Assembly: GCA_963920705.1 (NCBI GenBank) | Contig: OY987230.1 | Coordinates: forward strand, 1,364,001-1,428,000 | DNA length: 64,000 bases | Direction: 5' to 3' | DNA from: Odiellus spinosus | Lineage: Eukaryota; Arthropoda; Arachnida; Opiliones; Phalangiidae | Part shown: positions 12,301-25,500 of the stretch, one piece after another | Layout: the number at the start of each line of letters is the position of its first letter | How positions within the stretch are numbered: the stretch's first letter is position 1 | The notes under the pieces: generated by a model | The model's input: only the letters and a program-made list of their open reading frames with translations | What the model was told of the DNA's origin: nothing | The model's database searches: none | Position numbers and translations under genes: made by a program

Positions 12301-13680
12301 TTTGTGTCCATTTGAATCCAATAATCTTGGATTTTTAAGCGTTTTTGCTTAATTTTAACCAATTTTATATTTGTCACAATTTTGCAATTTAGACAAAACC
12401 AAAGTCATTCGAAAGAGCAATTAATGGACAGTCTAAATAATAAGAGTTTTCAAAAATCCGTTGAAAAACAAGAAAAATATGGCCAATTCAAGAAATCATA
12501 GAATATCAAAATAGTCAAATTTCAGATTTTCAAAATTCGCTTTTTGATATTAGATGTTTTTTGAATTGTCCATATTTTCCATGTTTTTCAACGGATTTTC
12601 CAAAACTCTTGTTTTTTATATAGACCAATATTTGCTCTTTCGAGTGGTCTTAATTTTGTCTAAATCGCTTAAAAATCAAAAGTTTTGTGTCCATTTGAAT
12701 CCAATAATCTTGGATTTTTAAGCGTTTTTGCTTTATTTTAACCAATTTTATATTTGTCACAATTTTGCAATTTAGACAAAACCAAAGTCATTCGAAAGAG
12801 CAATTAATGGACAGTCTAAATAATAAGAGTTTTCAAAAATCCGTTGAAAAACAAGAAAAATATGGCCAATTCAAGAAATCATACAATATCAAAATAGTCA
12901 AATTTCAGATTTTAAAAATTCGCTTTTTGATATTAGATGATTTTTGAATTGTCCATATTTTCCATGTTTTTCAACGGATTTTCCAAAACTCTTGTTTTTT
13001 AGATAGACCAATATTTGCTCTTTCGAGTGGTCTTAATTTTGTCTAAATCGCTTAAAAATCAAAAGTTTTGTGTACATTTGAATCCAATAATCTTGGATTT
13101 TTAAGCGTTTTTGCTTAATTTTAACCAATTTTATATTTGTCACAATTTTGCAATTTAGACAAAACCAAAGTCATTCGAAAGAGCAATTAATGGACAGTCT
13201 AAATAATAAGAGTTTTCAAAAATCCGTTGAAAAACAAGAAAAATATGGCCAATTCAAGAAATCATAGAATATCAAAATAGTCAAATTTCAGATTTTCAAA
13301 ATTCGCTTTTTGATATTAGATGTTTTTTGAATTGTCCATATTTTCCATGTTTTTCAACGGATTTTCCAAAACTCTTGTTTTTTAGATAGACCAATATTTG
13401 CTCTTTCGATTGGTCTTAATTTTGTCTAAATCTCTTAAAAATCAAAAGTTTTGTGTCCATTTGAATCCAATAATCTTGGATTTTTAAGCGTTTTTGCTTA
13501 ATTTTAACCAATTTTATATTTGTCACAATTTTGCAATTTAGACAAAACCAAAGTCACTCGAAAGAGCAATTAATGGACAGTCTAAATAATAAGAGTTTTC
13601 AAAAATCCGTTGAAAAACAAGAAAAATATGGCCAATTCAAGAAATCATAGAATATCAAAATAGTCAAATTTCAGATTTTC
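6400..13680. repeat. Satellite tile 2: rapid alternation, then seven minus units
   Basis: Blocks: minus to 6780, plus to 7170, minus to 7550, plus to 7935, minus to 8320, plus to 9085, minus to 9845, plus to 10230, minus to 10610, plus to 10995, minus to 13680. A unit near 7028 has a private 4-bp insertion (GATTTTATTAGAC). The alternation repeats because the block at 7508-9802 was duplicated. Confidence 0.85.
7508..11716 (+). repeat. Six-unit tandem duplication, second copy missing one unit
   Basis: 7508-9802 is repeated from 9803 at an offset of 2,295 bp. The copies share private markers: TCAAATATACAC, TTTTGAGCGATT, CCGTTTAAAAAC, GTTTAAATGGC and ATGGAAACAAAAC. After about 11060 the offset falls to 1,914 bp, so exactly 381 bp (one unit, about 8778-9160 in the first copy) is absent from the second. 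Later markers (GTTTTATGTCC at 9236 and 11150, TTTTATATAGACC, AGTCTAGTAATAAG) keep the new offset. I find about five differences. Confidence 0.88.
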
Positions 13681-16317
13681 AAAATTCGCTTTTTGATATT
13701 AGATGTTTTTTGAATTGTCCATATTTTCCATGTTTTTCAACGGATTTTTGAAAACTCTTATTATTTAAACTGTCCATTAATTGCTCTTTCGAATGACTTT
13801 GGTTTTGTCTAAATTGCAAAATTGTGACAAATATAAAATTGGTTAAAATTAAGCAAAAACGCTTAAAAATCCAAGATTATTGGATTCAAATGGACACAAA
13901 ACTTTTGATTTTTAAGCGATTTAGACAAAATTAAGACCGCTCGAAAGAGCAAATATTGGTCTATCTAAAAAACAAGAGTTTTGGAAAATCCGTTGAAAAA
14001 CATGGAAAATATGGACAATTCAAAAAAATCTAATATCAGAAAGCGAATTTTTAAAATCTGAAATTTGACTATTTTGATATTCTATGATTTCTTGTATTGG
14101 CCATATTTTTCTTGTTTTTCAACGGATTTTTGAAAACTCTTATTATTTAAACTGTCCATTAATTGCTCTTTCGAATGACTTTGGTTTTGTCTAAATTGCA
14201 GAATTGTGACAAATATAAAATTGGTTAAAATTAAGCAAAAACGCTTAAAAATGCAAGATTATTGGATTCAAATGGACACAAAACTTTTGAATTTTAAGCG
14301 ATTTAGACAAAATTAAGACCACTCGAAAGAGCAAATATTGGTCTATCTAAAAAACAAGAGTTTTGGAAAATCCGTTGAAAAACATGGAAAATATGGACAA
14401 TTCAAAAAACATCTAATATCAAAAATCTAATTTTGAAAATCTGAAATTTGACTATTTTGATATTGTATGATTTCTTGAATTGGCCATATTTTTCTTGTTT
14501 TTCAACGGATTTTTGAAAACTATTGTTTTTTAGATAGACCAAAATTTGGTCTTTCGAGTGGTCTTAATTTTGTCTAAATCGCTTAAAATTCAAAAGTTTT
14601 GTGTCCATTTGAATCCAATAATCTTGGATTTTTAAGCGTTTTTGCTTAATTTTAACCAATTTTATATTTGTCACAATTTTGCAATTTAGACAAAACCAAA
14701 GTCATTCGAAAGAGCAATTAATGGACAGTCTAAATAATAAGAGTTTTCAAAAATCCGTTGAAAAACAAGAAAAATATGGCCAATTCAAGAAATCATAGAA
14801 TATCAAAATAGTCAAATTTCAGATTTTCAAAATTCGCTTTTTGATATTAGATGTTTTTTGAATTGTCCATATTTTCCATGTTTTTCAACGGATTTTCCAA
14901 AACTCTTGTTTTTTAGATAGACCAATATTTGCTCTTTCGATTGGTCTTAATTTTGTCTAAATCTCTTAAAAATCAAAAGTTTTGTGTCCATTTGAATCCA
15001 ATAATCTTGGATTTTTAAGCGTTTTTGCTTAATTTTAACCAATTTTATATTTGTCACAATTTTGCAATTTAGACAAAACCAAAGTCACTCGAAAGAGCAA
15101 TTAATGGACAGTCTAAATAATAAGAGTTTTCAAAAATCCGTTGAAAAACAAGAAAAATATGGCCAATTCAAGAAATCATAGAATATCAAAATAGTCAAAT
15201 TTCAGATTTTCAAAATTCGCTTTTTGATATTAGATGTTTTTTGAATTGTCCATATTTTCCATGTTTTTCAACGGATTTTTGAAAACTCTTATTATTTAAA
15301 CTGTCCATTAATTGCTCTTTCGAATGACTTTGGTTTTGTCTAAATTGCAAAATTGTGACAAATATAAAATTGGTTAAAATTAAGCAAAAACTCTTAAAAA
15401 TCCAAGATTATTGGATTCAAATGGACACAAAACTTTTGATTTTTAAGCGATTTAGACAAAATTAAGACCGCTCGAAAGAGCAAATATTGGTCTATCTAAA
15501 AAACAAGAGTTTTGGAAAATCCGTTGAAAAACATGGAAAATATGGACAATTCAAAAAAATCTAATATCAGAAAGCGAATTTTTAAAATCTGAAATTTGAC
15601 TATTTTGATATTCTATGATTTCTTGTATTGGCCATATTTTTCTTGTTTTTCAACGGATTTTTGAAAACTCTTATTATTTAAACTGTCCATTAATTGCTCT
15701 TTCGAATGACTTTGGTTTTGTCTAAATTGCAGAATTGTGACAAATATAAAATTGGTTAAAATTAAGCAAAAACGCTTAAAAATGCAAGATTATTGGATTC
15801 AAATGGACACAAAACTTTTGAATTTTAAGCGATTTAGACAAAATTAAGACCACTCGAAAGAGCAAATATTGGTCTATCTAAAAAACAAGAGTTTTGGAAA
15901 ATCCGTTGAAAAACATGGAAAATATGGACAATTCAAAAAACATCTAATATCAAAAATCTAATTTTGAAAATCTGAAATTTGACTATTTTGATATTGTATG
16001 ATTTCTTGAATTGGCCATATTTTTCTTGTTTTTCAACGGATTTTTGAAAACTATTGTTTTTTAGATAGACCAAAATTTGGTCTTTCGAGTGGTCTTAATT
16101 TTGTCTAAATCGCTTAAAATTCAAAAGTTTTGTGTCCATTTGAATCCAATAATCTTGGATTTTTAAGCGTTTTTGCTTAATTTTAACCAATTTTATATTT
16201 GTCACAATTTTGCAATTTAGACAAAACCAAAGTCATTCGAAAGAGCAATTAATGGACAGTCTAAATAATAAGAGTTTTCAAAAATCCGTTGAAAAACAAG
16301 AAAAATATGGCCAATTC
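13075..16317 (+). repeat. Four-unit tandem duplication, offset 1,531 bp
   Basis: 13075-14786 matches 14606-16317. Shared private variants include CGATTGGTC, AAATCTCTTAAAAATC, AGTCACTCG, ACCGCTCG, CTTGTATTGG, TTGCAGAATTG and AAATGCAAG. Only one difference was noticed (CGCTTAAA against CTCTTAAA at about 15391). The orientation pattern is copied with it, so the inversions predate the duplication. Confidence 0.9.
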
Positions 16318-17115
16318 AAAAAACATCTAATATCAAAAAGCGAATTTTTAAAATCTGAAATTTGACTATTTTGATATTGTATGATTTCTTGAATTGGCCA
16401 TATTTTTCTTGTTTTTCAACGGATTTTTGAAAACTCTTATTATTTAGACTGTCCATTAATTGCTCTTTTGAATGACTTTGGTTTTGTCTAAATTGCAAAA
16501 TTGTGACAAATATAAAATTGGTTAAAATTAAGCAAAAACGCTTAAAAATCCAAGATTATTGGATTCAAATGGACACAAAACTTTTGATTTTTAAACTATT
16601 TAGACAAAATTAAGACCACTCGAAAGACCAAATTTTGGTCTATCTAAAAAACAATAGTTTTGGAAAATCCGTTGAAATACAAGAAAAATATGGCCAATTC
16701 AAGAAATCATACAATATCAAAATAGTCAAATTTCAGATTTTAAAAATTCGCTTTTTGATATTAGATGTTTTTTGAATTGTCCATATTTTCCATGTTTTTC
16801 AACGGATTTTCCAAAACTATTGTTATTTAGATAGACCAAAATTTGGTCTTTCGAGTGGTCTTAATTTTGTCTAAATCGCTTAAAATTCAAAAGTTTTGTT
16901 TCCATTTGAATCCAATAATCTTGGATTTTTAAGCGTTTTTGCTTAATTTTAACCAATTTTATATTTGTCACAATTTTGAAATTTAGACAAAACCAAAGTC
17001 ATTCGAAAGAGCAATTAATGGACAGTCTAAATAATAAGAGTTTTCAAAAATCCGTTGAAAAACAAGAAAAATATGGCCAATTCAAAAAACATCTAATATC
17101 AAAAAGCGAATTTGG

Positions 17116-18359
17116 AAAATCTGAAATTTGACTATTTTGATATTCTATGATTTCTTGAATTGGCCATATTTTTCTTGTTTTTCAACGGATTTTTGAAAAC
17201 TCTTATTATTTAGACTGTCCATTAATTGCTCTTTCGAATACCTTTGGTTTTGTCAAAATTGCCAAAACGTGACAAATATAAAATTGGTTAAAATTAAGCA
17301 AAAACGCTTAAAAATCAAGATTATTGGATTCAAATGGACACAAAACTTTTGAATTTTAAGCGATTTAGACAAAAATAAGACCACTCGAAAGACCAAATTT
17401 TGGTCTATCTAAAAAACAATAGTTTTGGAAAATCCGTTGAAAAACAAGAAAAATATGGCCAATTCAAGAAATCATACAATATCAAAATAGTCAAATTTCA
17501 GATTTTCAAAATTCGCTTTTTGATATTAGATGTTTTTTGAATTGGCCATATTTTTCTTGTTTTTCAACGGATTTTTGAAAACTCTTATTATTTAGATTGT
17601 CCATTAATTGCTCTTTCGAATGACTTTGGTTTTGTCTAAATTGCAAAATTGTGACAAATATAAAATTGGTTAAAATTAAGCAAAAACGCTTAAAAATCCA
17701 AGATTATTGGATTCAAATGGACACAAAACTTTTGATTTTTAAGAGATTTAGACAAAATTAAGACCACTCGAAAGAGCAAATATTGGTCTATCTAAAAAAC
17801 AAGAGTTTTGGAAAATCCGTTGAAAAACATGGAAAATATGGACAATTCAAAAAACATCTAATATCAAAAAGCGAATTTTTAAAATCTGAAATTTGACTAT
17901 TTTGATATTCTATGATTTCTTGAATTGGCCATATTTTTCTTGTTTTTCAACGGATTTTTGAAAACTCTTATTATTTAGACTGTCCATTAATTGCTCTTTC
18001 GAATACCTTTGGTTTTGTCAAAATTGCCAAAACGTGACAAATATAAAATTGGTTAAAATTAAGCAAAAACGCTTAAAAATCAAGATTATTGGATTCAAAT
18101 GGACACAAAACTTTTGAATTTTAAGCGATTTAGACAAAAATAAGACCACTCGAAAGACCAAATTTTGGTCTATCTAAAAAACAATAGTTTTGGAAAATCC
18201 GTTGAAAAACAAGAAAAATATGGCCAATTCAAGAAATCATACAATATCAAAATAGTCAAATTTCAGATTTTCAAAATTCGCTTTTTGATATTAGATGTTT
18301 TTTGAATTGGCCATATTTTTCTTGTTTTTCAACGGATTTTTGAAAACTCTTATTATTTA
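17116..18359 (+). repeat. Two-unit tandem duplication, offset 765 bp
   Basis: 17116-17594 matches 17881-18359. The copies share CGAATACCTTTGG, TTGTCAAAATTGCC, CCAAAACGTGAC, AAATCAAGATTATT and GACAAAAATAAGACC. Confidence 0.85.
17241..17275 (+). repeat. CCAAAACGTGAC subtype patch (example)
   Basis: Most units read GCAAAATTGTGAC at this place. A minority read GCCAAAACGTGAC, here and near 1946, 18026, 55688 on the plus strand, and as the complement near 38165, 38551, 43141, 43527, 59989, 60221, 61602 and 62602. Related forms (TTTTGGAAA, TTTTCGCAA) occur at 50420, 51569 and 53101. The patch appears in both orientations, which suggests conversion between opposite-strand copies. Confidence 0.7.
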
Positions 18360-18510
18360 GACTGTCCATTAATTGCTCTTTCGAATACCTTTGGTTTTGT
18401 CTAAATTGCAAAATTGTGACAAATTAAGCAAAAACGCTTAAAAATCCAAGATTATTGGATTCAAATGGACACAAAACTTTTGAATTTTAAGCGATTTAGA
18501 CAAAATTAAG

Positions 18511-18533
18511 ACCACTCGAAAAAAAACAATAGT
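18511..18533 (+). other. 21-bp deletion variant (also at 19464 inverted and 22300)
   Basis: CCACTCG is followed directly by eight A and CAATAG. The usual unit has a 21-bp longer sequence containing the small palindrome GACCAAATTTTGGTC. The same joint is on the other strand near 19461-19477 and again at 22300-22320. A-runs at both breakpoints suggest slippage or microhomology. Confidence 0.82.
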
Positions 18534-19228
18534 TTTGGAAAATCCGTTGAAAAACATGGAAAATATGGACAATTCAAAAAACATCTAATATCAAAAAGCG
18601 AATTTTGAAAATCTGAAATTTGACTATTTTGATATTGTATGATTTCTTGAATTGGCCATATTTTTCTTGTTTTTCAACGGATTTTCCAAAACTATATTTT
18701 TTTAGATAGACCAAAATTTGGTCTTTCGAGTGGTCTTAATTTTGTCTAAATCGCTTAAAATTCAAAAGTTTTGTGTCCATTTGAATCCAATAATCTTGGA
18801 TTTTTAAGCGTTTTTGCTTAATTTTAACCAATTTTATATTTGTCACAATTTTGCAATTTAGACAAAACCAAAGTCATTCGAAAGAGCAATTAATGGACAG
18901 TCTAAATAATAAGAGTTTTCAAAAATCCGTTGAAAAACAAGAAAAATATGGCCAATTCAAAAAACATCTAATATCAAAAAGCGAATTTTTAAAATCTGAA
19001 ATTTGACTATTTTGATATTGTATGATTTCTTGAATTGGCCATATTTTTCTTGTTTTTCAACGGATTTTTGAAAACTCTTATTATTTAGACTGTCCATTAA
19101 TTGCTCTTTCGAATGACTTTGGTTTTGTCTAAATTGCAAAATTGTGACAAATATAAAATTGGTTAAAATTAAGCAAAAACGCTTAAAAATCCAAGATTAT
19201 TGGATTCAAATGGACACAAAACTTTTGG

Positions 19229-22200
19229 ATTTTAAGCGATTTAGACAAAATTAAGACCACTCGAAAGACCAAATTTTGGTCTATCTAAAAAACAATAGTT
19301 TTGGAAAATCCGTTGAAAAACAAGAAAAATATGGCCAATTCAAGAAATCATACAATATCAAAATAGTCAAATTTCAGATTTTCAAAATTCGCTTTTTGAT
19401 ATTAGATGTTTTTTGAATTGTCCATATTTTCCTTGTTTTTCAACGGATTTTCCAAAACTATTGTTTTTTTTCGAGTGGTCTTAATTTTGTCTAAATCGCT
19501 TAAAATTTAAAAGTTTTGTGTCCATTTGAATCCAATAATCTTGGATTTTTAAGCGTTTTTGCTTAATTTTAACCAATTTTATATTTGTCACAATTTTGCA
19601 ATTTAGACAAAACCAAAGTCATTCGAAAGAGCAATTAATGGACAGTTTAAATAATAAGAGTTTTCAAAAATCCGTTGAAAAACATGGAAAATATGGACAA
19701 TTCAAAAAACATCTAATATCAAAAAGCGAATTTTTAAAATCTGAAATTTGACTATTTTGATATTGTATGATTTCTTGAATTGGCCATATTTTTCTTGTTT
19801 TTCAACGGATTTTTGAAAACTCTTATTATTTAGACTGTCCATTAATTGCTCTTTCGAATGACTTTGGTTTTGTCTAAATTGCAAAATTGTGACAAATATA
19901 AAATTGGTTAAAATTAAGCAAAAACGCTTAAAAATCCAAGATTATTGGATTCAAATGGACACAAAACTTTTGATTTTTAAACGATTTAGACAAAATTAAG
20001 ACCAATCGAAAGAGAAAATATTGGTCTATCTAAAAAACAAGAGTTTTGGAAAATCCGTTGAAAAACATGGAAAATATGGACAATTCAAAAAACATCTAAT
20101 ATCAAAAAGCGAATTTTGAAAATCTGAAATTTGACTATTTTGATATTCTATGATTTCTTGAATTGGCCATATTTTTCTTGTTTTTCAACGGATTTTTGAA
20201 AACTCTTATTATTTAGACTGTCCATTAAATGCTCTTTCGAATGACTTTGGTTTTGTCTAAATTGCAAAATTGTGACAAATATAAAATTGGTTAAAATTAA
20301 GCAAAAACGCTTAAAAATCCAAGATTATTGGATTCAAATGGACACAAAACTTTTGATTTTTAAGCGATTTAGACAAAATTAAGACCACTCGAAAGAGCAA
20401 ATATTGGTCTATCTGAAAATCAAGAGTTTTGGAAAATCCGTTGAAAAACATGGAAAATATGGACAATTCAAAAAACATCTAATATCAAAAAGCGAATTTT
20501 TAAAATCTGAAATTTGACTATTTTGATATTGTATGATTTCTTGAATTGGCCATATTTTTCTTGTTTTTCAACGGATTTTTGAAAACTCTAATTATTTAGA
20601 CTGTCCATTAATTGCTCTTTCGAATGACTTTGGTTTTGTCTAAATTGCAAAATTGTGACAAATATAAAATTGGTTAAAATTAAGCAAAAACGCTTAAAAA
20701 TCCAAGATTATTGGATTCAAATGGACACAAAACTTTTGAATTTTAAGCGATTTAGACAAAATTAAGACCACTCGAAAGACCAAATTTTGGTCTATCTAAA
20801 AAACAATAGTTTTGGAAAATCCGTTGAAAAACAAGAAAAATGTGGATAATTCAAGAAATCATACAATATCAAAATAGTCAAATTTCAGATTTTCAAAATT
20901 CGCTTTTTGATATTAGATGTTTTTTGAATTGTCCATATTTTCCATGTTTTTCAATGGATTTTTGAAAACTCTTATTATTTAAACTGTCCATTAATTGCTC
21001 TTTCGAATGACTTTGGTTTTGTCTAAATTGCAAAATTGTGACAAATATAAAATTGGTTAAAATTAAGCAAAAACGCTTAAAAATCCAAGATTATTGCATT
21101 CAAATGGACACAAAACTTTTGAATTTTAAGCGACTTAGACAAAATTAAGACCACTCGAAAGACCAAATTTTGGTCTATCTAAAAAACAATAGTTTTAAAC
21201 AATCCGTTGAAAAACAAGAAAAATATGGCCAATTTAAGAAATCATACAATATCAAAATAGTCAAATTTCAGATTTTCAAAATTCGCTTTTTGATATTAGA
21301 TGTTTTTTGAATTGTCCATATTTTCCATGTTTTTCAACGGATTTTCCAAAACTCTTGTTTTTTAGATAGACCAAAATTTGGTCTTTCGAGTGGTCTTAAT
21401 TTTGTCTAAATCGCTTAAAAATCAAAAGTTTTGTGTCCATTTGAATCCAATAATCTTGGATTTTTAAGCGTTTTTGCTTAATTTTAACCAATTTTATATT
21501 TGTCACAATTTTGCAATTTAGACAAAACCCAAGTCATTCGAAAGAGCAATTAATGGACAGTCTAAATAATAAGAGTTTTCAAAAATCCGTAGAAAAACAA
21601 GAAAAATATGGCCAATTCAAGAAATCATAGAATATCAAAATAGTCAAATTTCAGATTTTAAAAATTCGCTTTTTGATATTAGATGTTTTTTGATTTGTCC
21701 ATATTTTCCATGTTTTTCAACGGATTTTTGAAAACTCTTATTATTTAGACTGTCCATTAATTGCTCTTTCGAATGACTTTGGTTTTGTCTAAATTGCAAA
21801 ATTGTGACAAATATAAAATTGGTTAAAATTAAGCAAAAACGCTTAAAAATCCAAGATTATTGGATTCAAATGGACACAAAACTTTTGAATTTTAAGCGAT
21901 TTAGACAAAATTAACACCACTCGAAAGACCAAATTTTGGTCTATCTAAAAAACAATAGTTTTGGAAAATCCGTTGAAAAACAAGAAAAATATGGATAATT
22001 CAAGAAATCATACAATATCAAAATAGTCAAATTTCAGATTTTCAAAATTCGCTTTTTGATATTAGATGTTTTTTGAATTGTCCATATTTTCCATGTTTTT
22101 CAACGGATTTTTGAAAACTCTTATTATTTAAACTGTCCATTAATTGCTCTTTCGAATGACTTTGGTTTTGTCTAAATTGCAAAATTGTGACAAATATAAA

Positions 22201-22549
22201 ATTGGTTAAAATTAAGCAAAAACGCTTAAAAATCCAAGATTATTGGATTCAAATGGACACAAAACTTTTAAATTTTAAGCGATTTAGACAAAATTAAGAC
22301 CACTCGAAAAAAAACAATAGTTTTGGAAAATCCGTTGAAAAACAAGGAAAATATGGACAATTCAAAAAACATCTAATATCAAAAAGCGAATTTTGAAAAT
22401 CTGAAATTTGACTATTTTGATATTGTATGATTTCTTGAATTGGCCATATTTTTCTTGTTTTTCAACGGATTTTCCAAAACTATTGTTTTTTAGATAGACC
22501 AAAATTTGGTCTTTCGAGTGGTCTTAATTTTGTCTAAATCGCTTAAAAT
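19229..22549. repeat. Inverted duplication: 19229-19734 against 22044-22549
   Basis: The reverse complement of 19229-19734 matches 22044-22549 (coordinates sum to 41778 throughout, no indel seen, about 506 bp). Three private markers are shared: the 21-bp deletion giving CTCG followed by eight A (22301-22310; eight T at 19464-19471), ACTTTTAAATTTTAAG, and GAAAAACAAGGAAAATATGG. Background units do not carry this combination, so the two segments share recent ancestry on opposite strands. Confidence 0.85.
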
Positions 22550-25500
22550 TCAAAAGTTTTGTGTCCATTTGAATCCAATAATCTTGGATTTTTAAGCGTT
22601 TTTGCTTAATTTTAACCAATTTTATATTTGTCACAATTTTGCAATTTAGACAAAACCAAAGTCATTCGAAAGAGCAATTAATGGACAGTCTAAATAATAA
22701 GAGTTTTCAAAAATCCGTTGAAAAACAAGAAAAATATGGCCAATTCAAAAAACATCTAATATCAAAAAGCGAATTTTTAAAATCTGAAATTTGACTATTT
22801 TGATATTGTATGATTTCTTGAATTGGCCAGATTTTTCTTGTTTTTCAACGGATTTTTGAAAACTCTTATTATTTAGACTGTCCATTAATTGCTCTTTCGA
22901 ATGACTTTGGTTTTGTCTAAATTGCAAAATTGTGACAAATATAAAATTGGTTAAAATTAAGCAAAAACGCTTAAAAATCCAAGATTATTGGATTCAAATG
23001 GACACAAAACTTTTGAATTTTAAGCGATTTAGACAAAATTAAGACCACTCGAAAGACCAAATTTTGGTCTATCTAAAAAACAATAGTTTTGGAAAATCCG
23101 TTGAAAAACAAGAAAAATATGGCCAATTCAAGAAATCATACAATATCAAAATACTCAAATTTCAGATTTTCAAAATTCGCTTTTTGATATTAGATGTTTT
23201 TTGAATTGTCCATATTTTCCATGTTTTTCAACGGATTTTCCAAAACTCTTGTTTTTTAGATAGAACAATATTTGCTCTTTCGAGTGGTCTTAATTTTGTC
23301 TAAATCGCTTAAAAATCAAAAGTTTTGTGTCCATTTGAATACAATAATCTTGGATTTTTAAGCGTTTTTGCTTTATTTTAACCAATTTTATATTTGTCAC
23401 AATTTTGCAATTTAGACAAAACCAAAGTCATTCGAAAGAGCAATAAATGGACAGTTTAAGTAATAAGAGTTTTGGAAAATCCGTTGAAAAACATGGAAAA
23501 TATGGACAATTCAAAAAACATCTAATATCAAAAAGCGAATTTTTAAAATCTGAAATTTGACTATTTTGATATTGTATGATTTCTTGAATTGGCCATATTT
23601 TTCTTGTTTTTCAACGGATTTTTGAAAACTCTTATTATTTAGACTGTCCATTAATTGCTCTTTCGAATGACTTTGGTTTTGTCTAAATTGCAAAATTGTG
23701 ACAAATATAAAATTGGTTAAAATTAAGCAAAAACGCTTAAAAATCCAAGATTATTGGATTCAAATGGACACAAAACTTTTGAATTTTAAGCGATTTAGAC
23801 AAAATTAAGACCACTCGAAAGACCAAATTTTGGTCTATCTAAAAAACCATAGTTTTGGAAAATCCGTTGAAAAACAAGAAAAATGTGGATAATTCAAGAA
23901 ATCATACAATATCAAAATAGTCAAATTTCAGATTTTCAAAATTCGCTTTTTGATATTAGATGTTTTTTGAATTGTCCATATTTTCCATGTTTTTCAACGG
24001 ATTTTTGAAAACTCTTATTATTTAAACTGTCCATTAATTGCTCTTTCGAATGACTTTGGTTTTGTCTAAATTGCAAAATTGTGACAAATATAAAATTGGT
24101 TAAAATTAAGCAAAAACGCTTAAAAATCCAAGATTATTGCATTCAAATGGACACAAAACTTTTGAATTTTAAGCGATTTAGACAAAATTAAGACCACTCG
24201 AAAGACCAAATTTTGGTCTATCTAAAAAACAATAGTTTTCAAAAATCCGTTGAAAAACAAGAAAAATATGGCCAATTCAAGAAATCATACAATATCAAAA
24301 TAGTCAAATTTCAGATTTTCAAAATTCGCTTTTTGATATTAGATGTTTTTTGAATTGTCCATATTTTCCATGTTTTTCAACGGATTTTCCAAAACTCTTG
24401 TTTTTTAGATAGACCAAAATTTGGTCTTTCGAGTGGTCTTAATTTTGTCTAAATCGCTTAAAAATCAAAAGTTTTGTGTCCATTTGAATCAAATAATCTT
24501 GGATTTTTAAGCGTTTTTGCTTAATTTTAACCAATTTTATATTTGTCACAATTTTGCAATTTAGACAAAACCCAAGTCATTCGAAAGAGCATTTAATGGA
24601 CAGTCTAAATAATAAGAGTTTTCAAAAATCCGTAGAAAAACAAGAAAAATATGGCCAATTCAAGAAATCATAGAATATCAAAATAGTCAAATTTCAGATT
24701 TTAAAAATTCGCTTATTGATATTAGATGTTTTTTGATTTGTCCATATTTTCCATGTTTTTCAACGGATTTTTGAAAACTCTTATTATTTAGACTGTCCAT
24801 TAATTGCTCTTTCGAATGACTTTGGTTTTGTCTAAATTGCAAAATTGTGACAAATATAAAATTGGTTAAAATTAAGCAAAAACGCTTAAAAATCCAAGAT
24901 TATTGGATTCAAATGGACACAAAACTTTTGAATTTTAAGCGATTTAGACAAAATTAAGACCACTCGAAAGACCAAATTTTGGTCTATCTAAAAAACAATA
25001 GTTTTGGAAAATCCGTTGAAAAACAAGAAAAATATGGATAATTCAAGAAATCATACAATATCAAAATAGTCAAATTTCAGATTTTAAAAATTCGCTTATT
25101 GATATTAGATGTTTTTTGATTTGTCCATATTTTCCATGTTTTTCAACGGATTTTTGAAAACTCTTATTATTTAGACTGTCCATTAATTGCTCTTTCGAAT
25201 GACTTTGGTTTTGTCTAAATTGCAAAATTGTGACAAATATAAAATTGGTTAAAATTAAGCAAAAACGCTTAAAAATCCAAGATTATTGGATTCAAATGGA
25301 CACAAAACTTTTGAATTTTAAGCGATTTAGACAAAATTAAGACCACTCGAAAGACCAAATTTTGGTCTATCTAAAAAACAATAGTTTTGGAAAATCCGTT
25401 GAAAAACAAGAAAAATATGGATAATTCAAGAAATCATACAATATCAAAATAGTCAAATTTCAGATTTTCAAAATTCGCTTTTTGATATTAGATGTTTTTT

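Larger units (their letters stand above)
13680..19740. repeat. Satellite tile 3: alternating blocks of one to four units
   Basis: Blocks: plus to 14440, minus to 15205, plus to 15970, minus to 16355, plus to 16735, minus to 17120, plus to 18610, minus to 19000, plus to 19380, minus to 19740. The unit starting near 18380 is short: it lacks 17 bp in the phased A-tract region and 21 bp after ACCACTCG. Confidence 0.85.
18430..23228 (+). repeat. Direct repeat at offset 3,788 bp (about 18430-19430 and 22218-23218)
   Basis: Both copies carry the same 21-bp deletion followed by the same unit order. The offset is 10 x 383 minus 42, which fits two 21-bp deletions in the interval. There are several differences (CTATATTTTTTTAG against CTATTGTTTTTTAG; GGCCATATT against GGCCAGATT), so borders are approximate. 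Confidence 0.6.
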
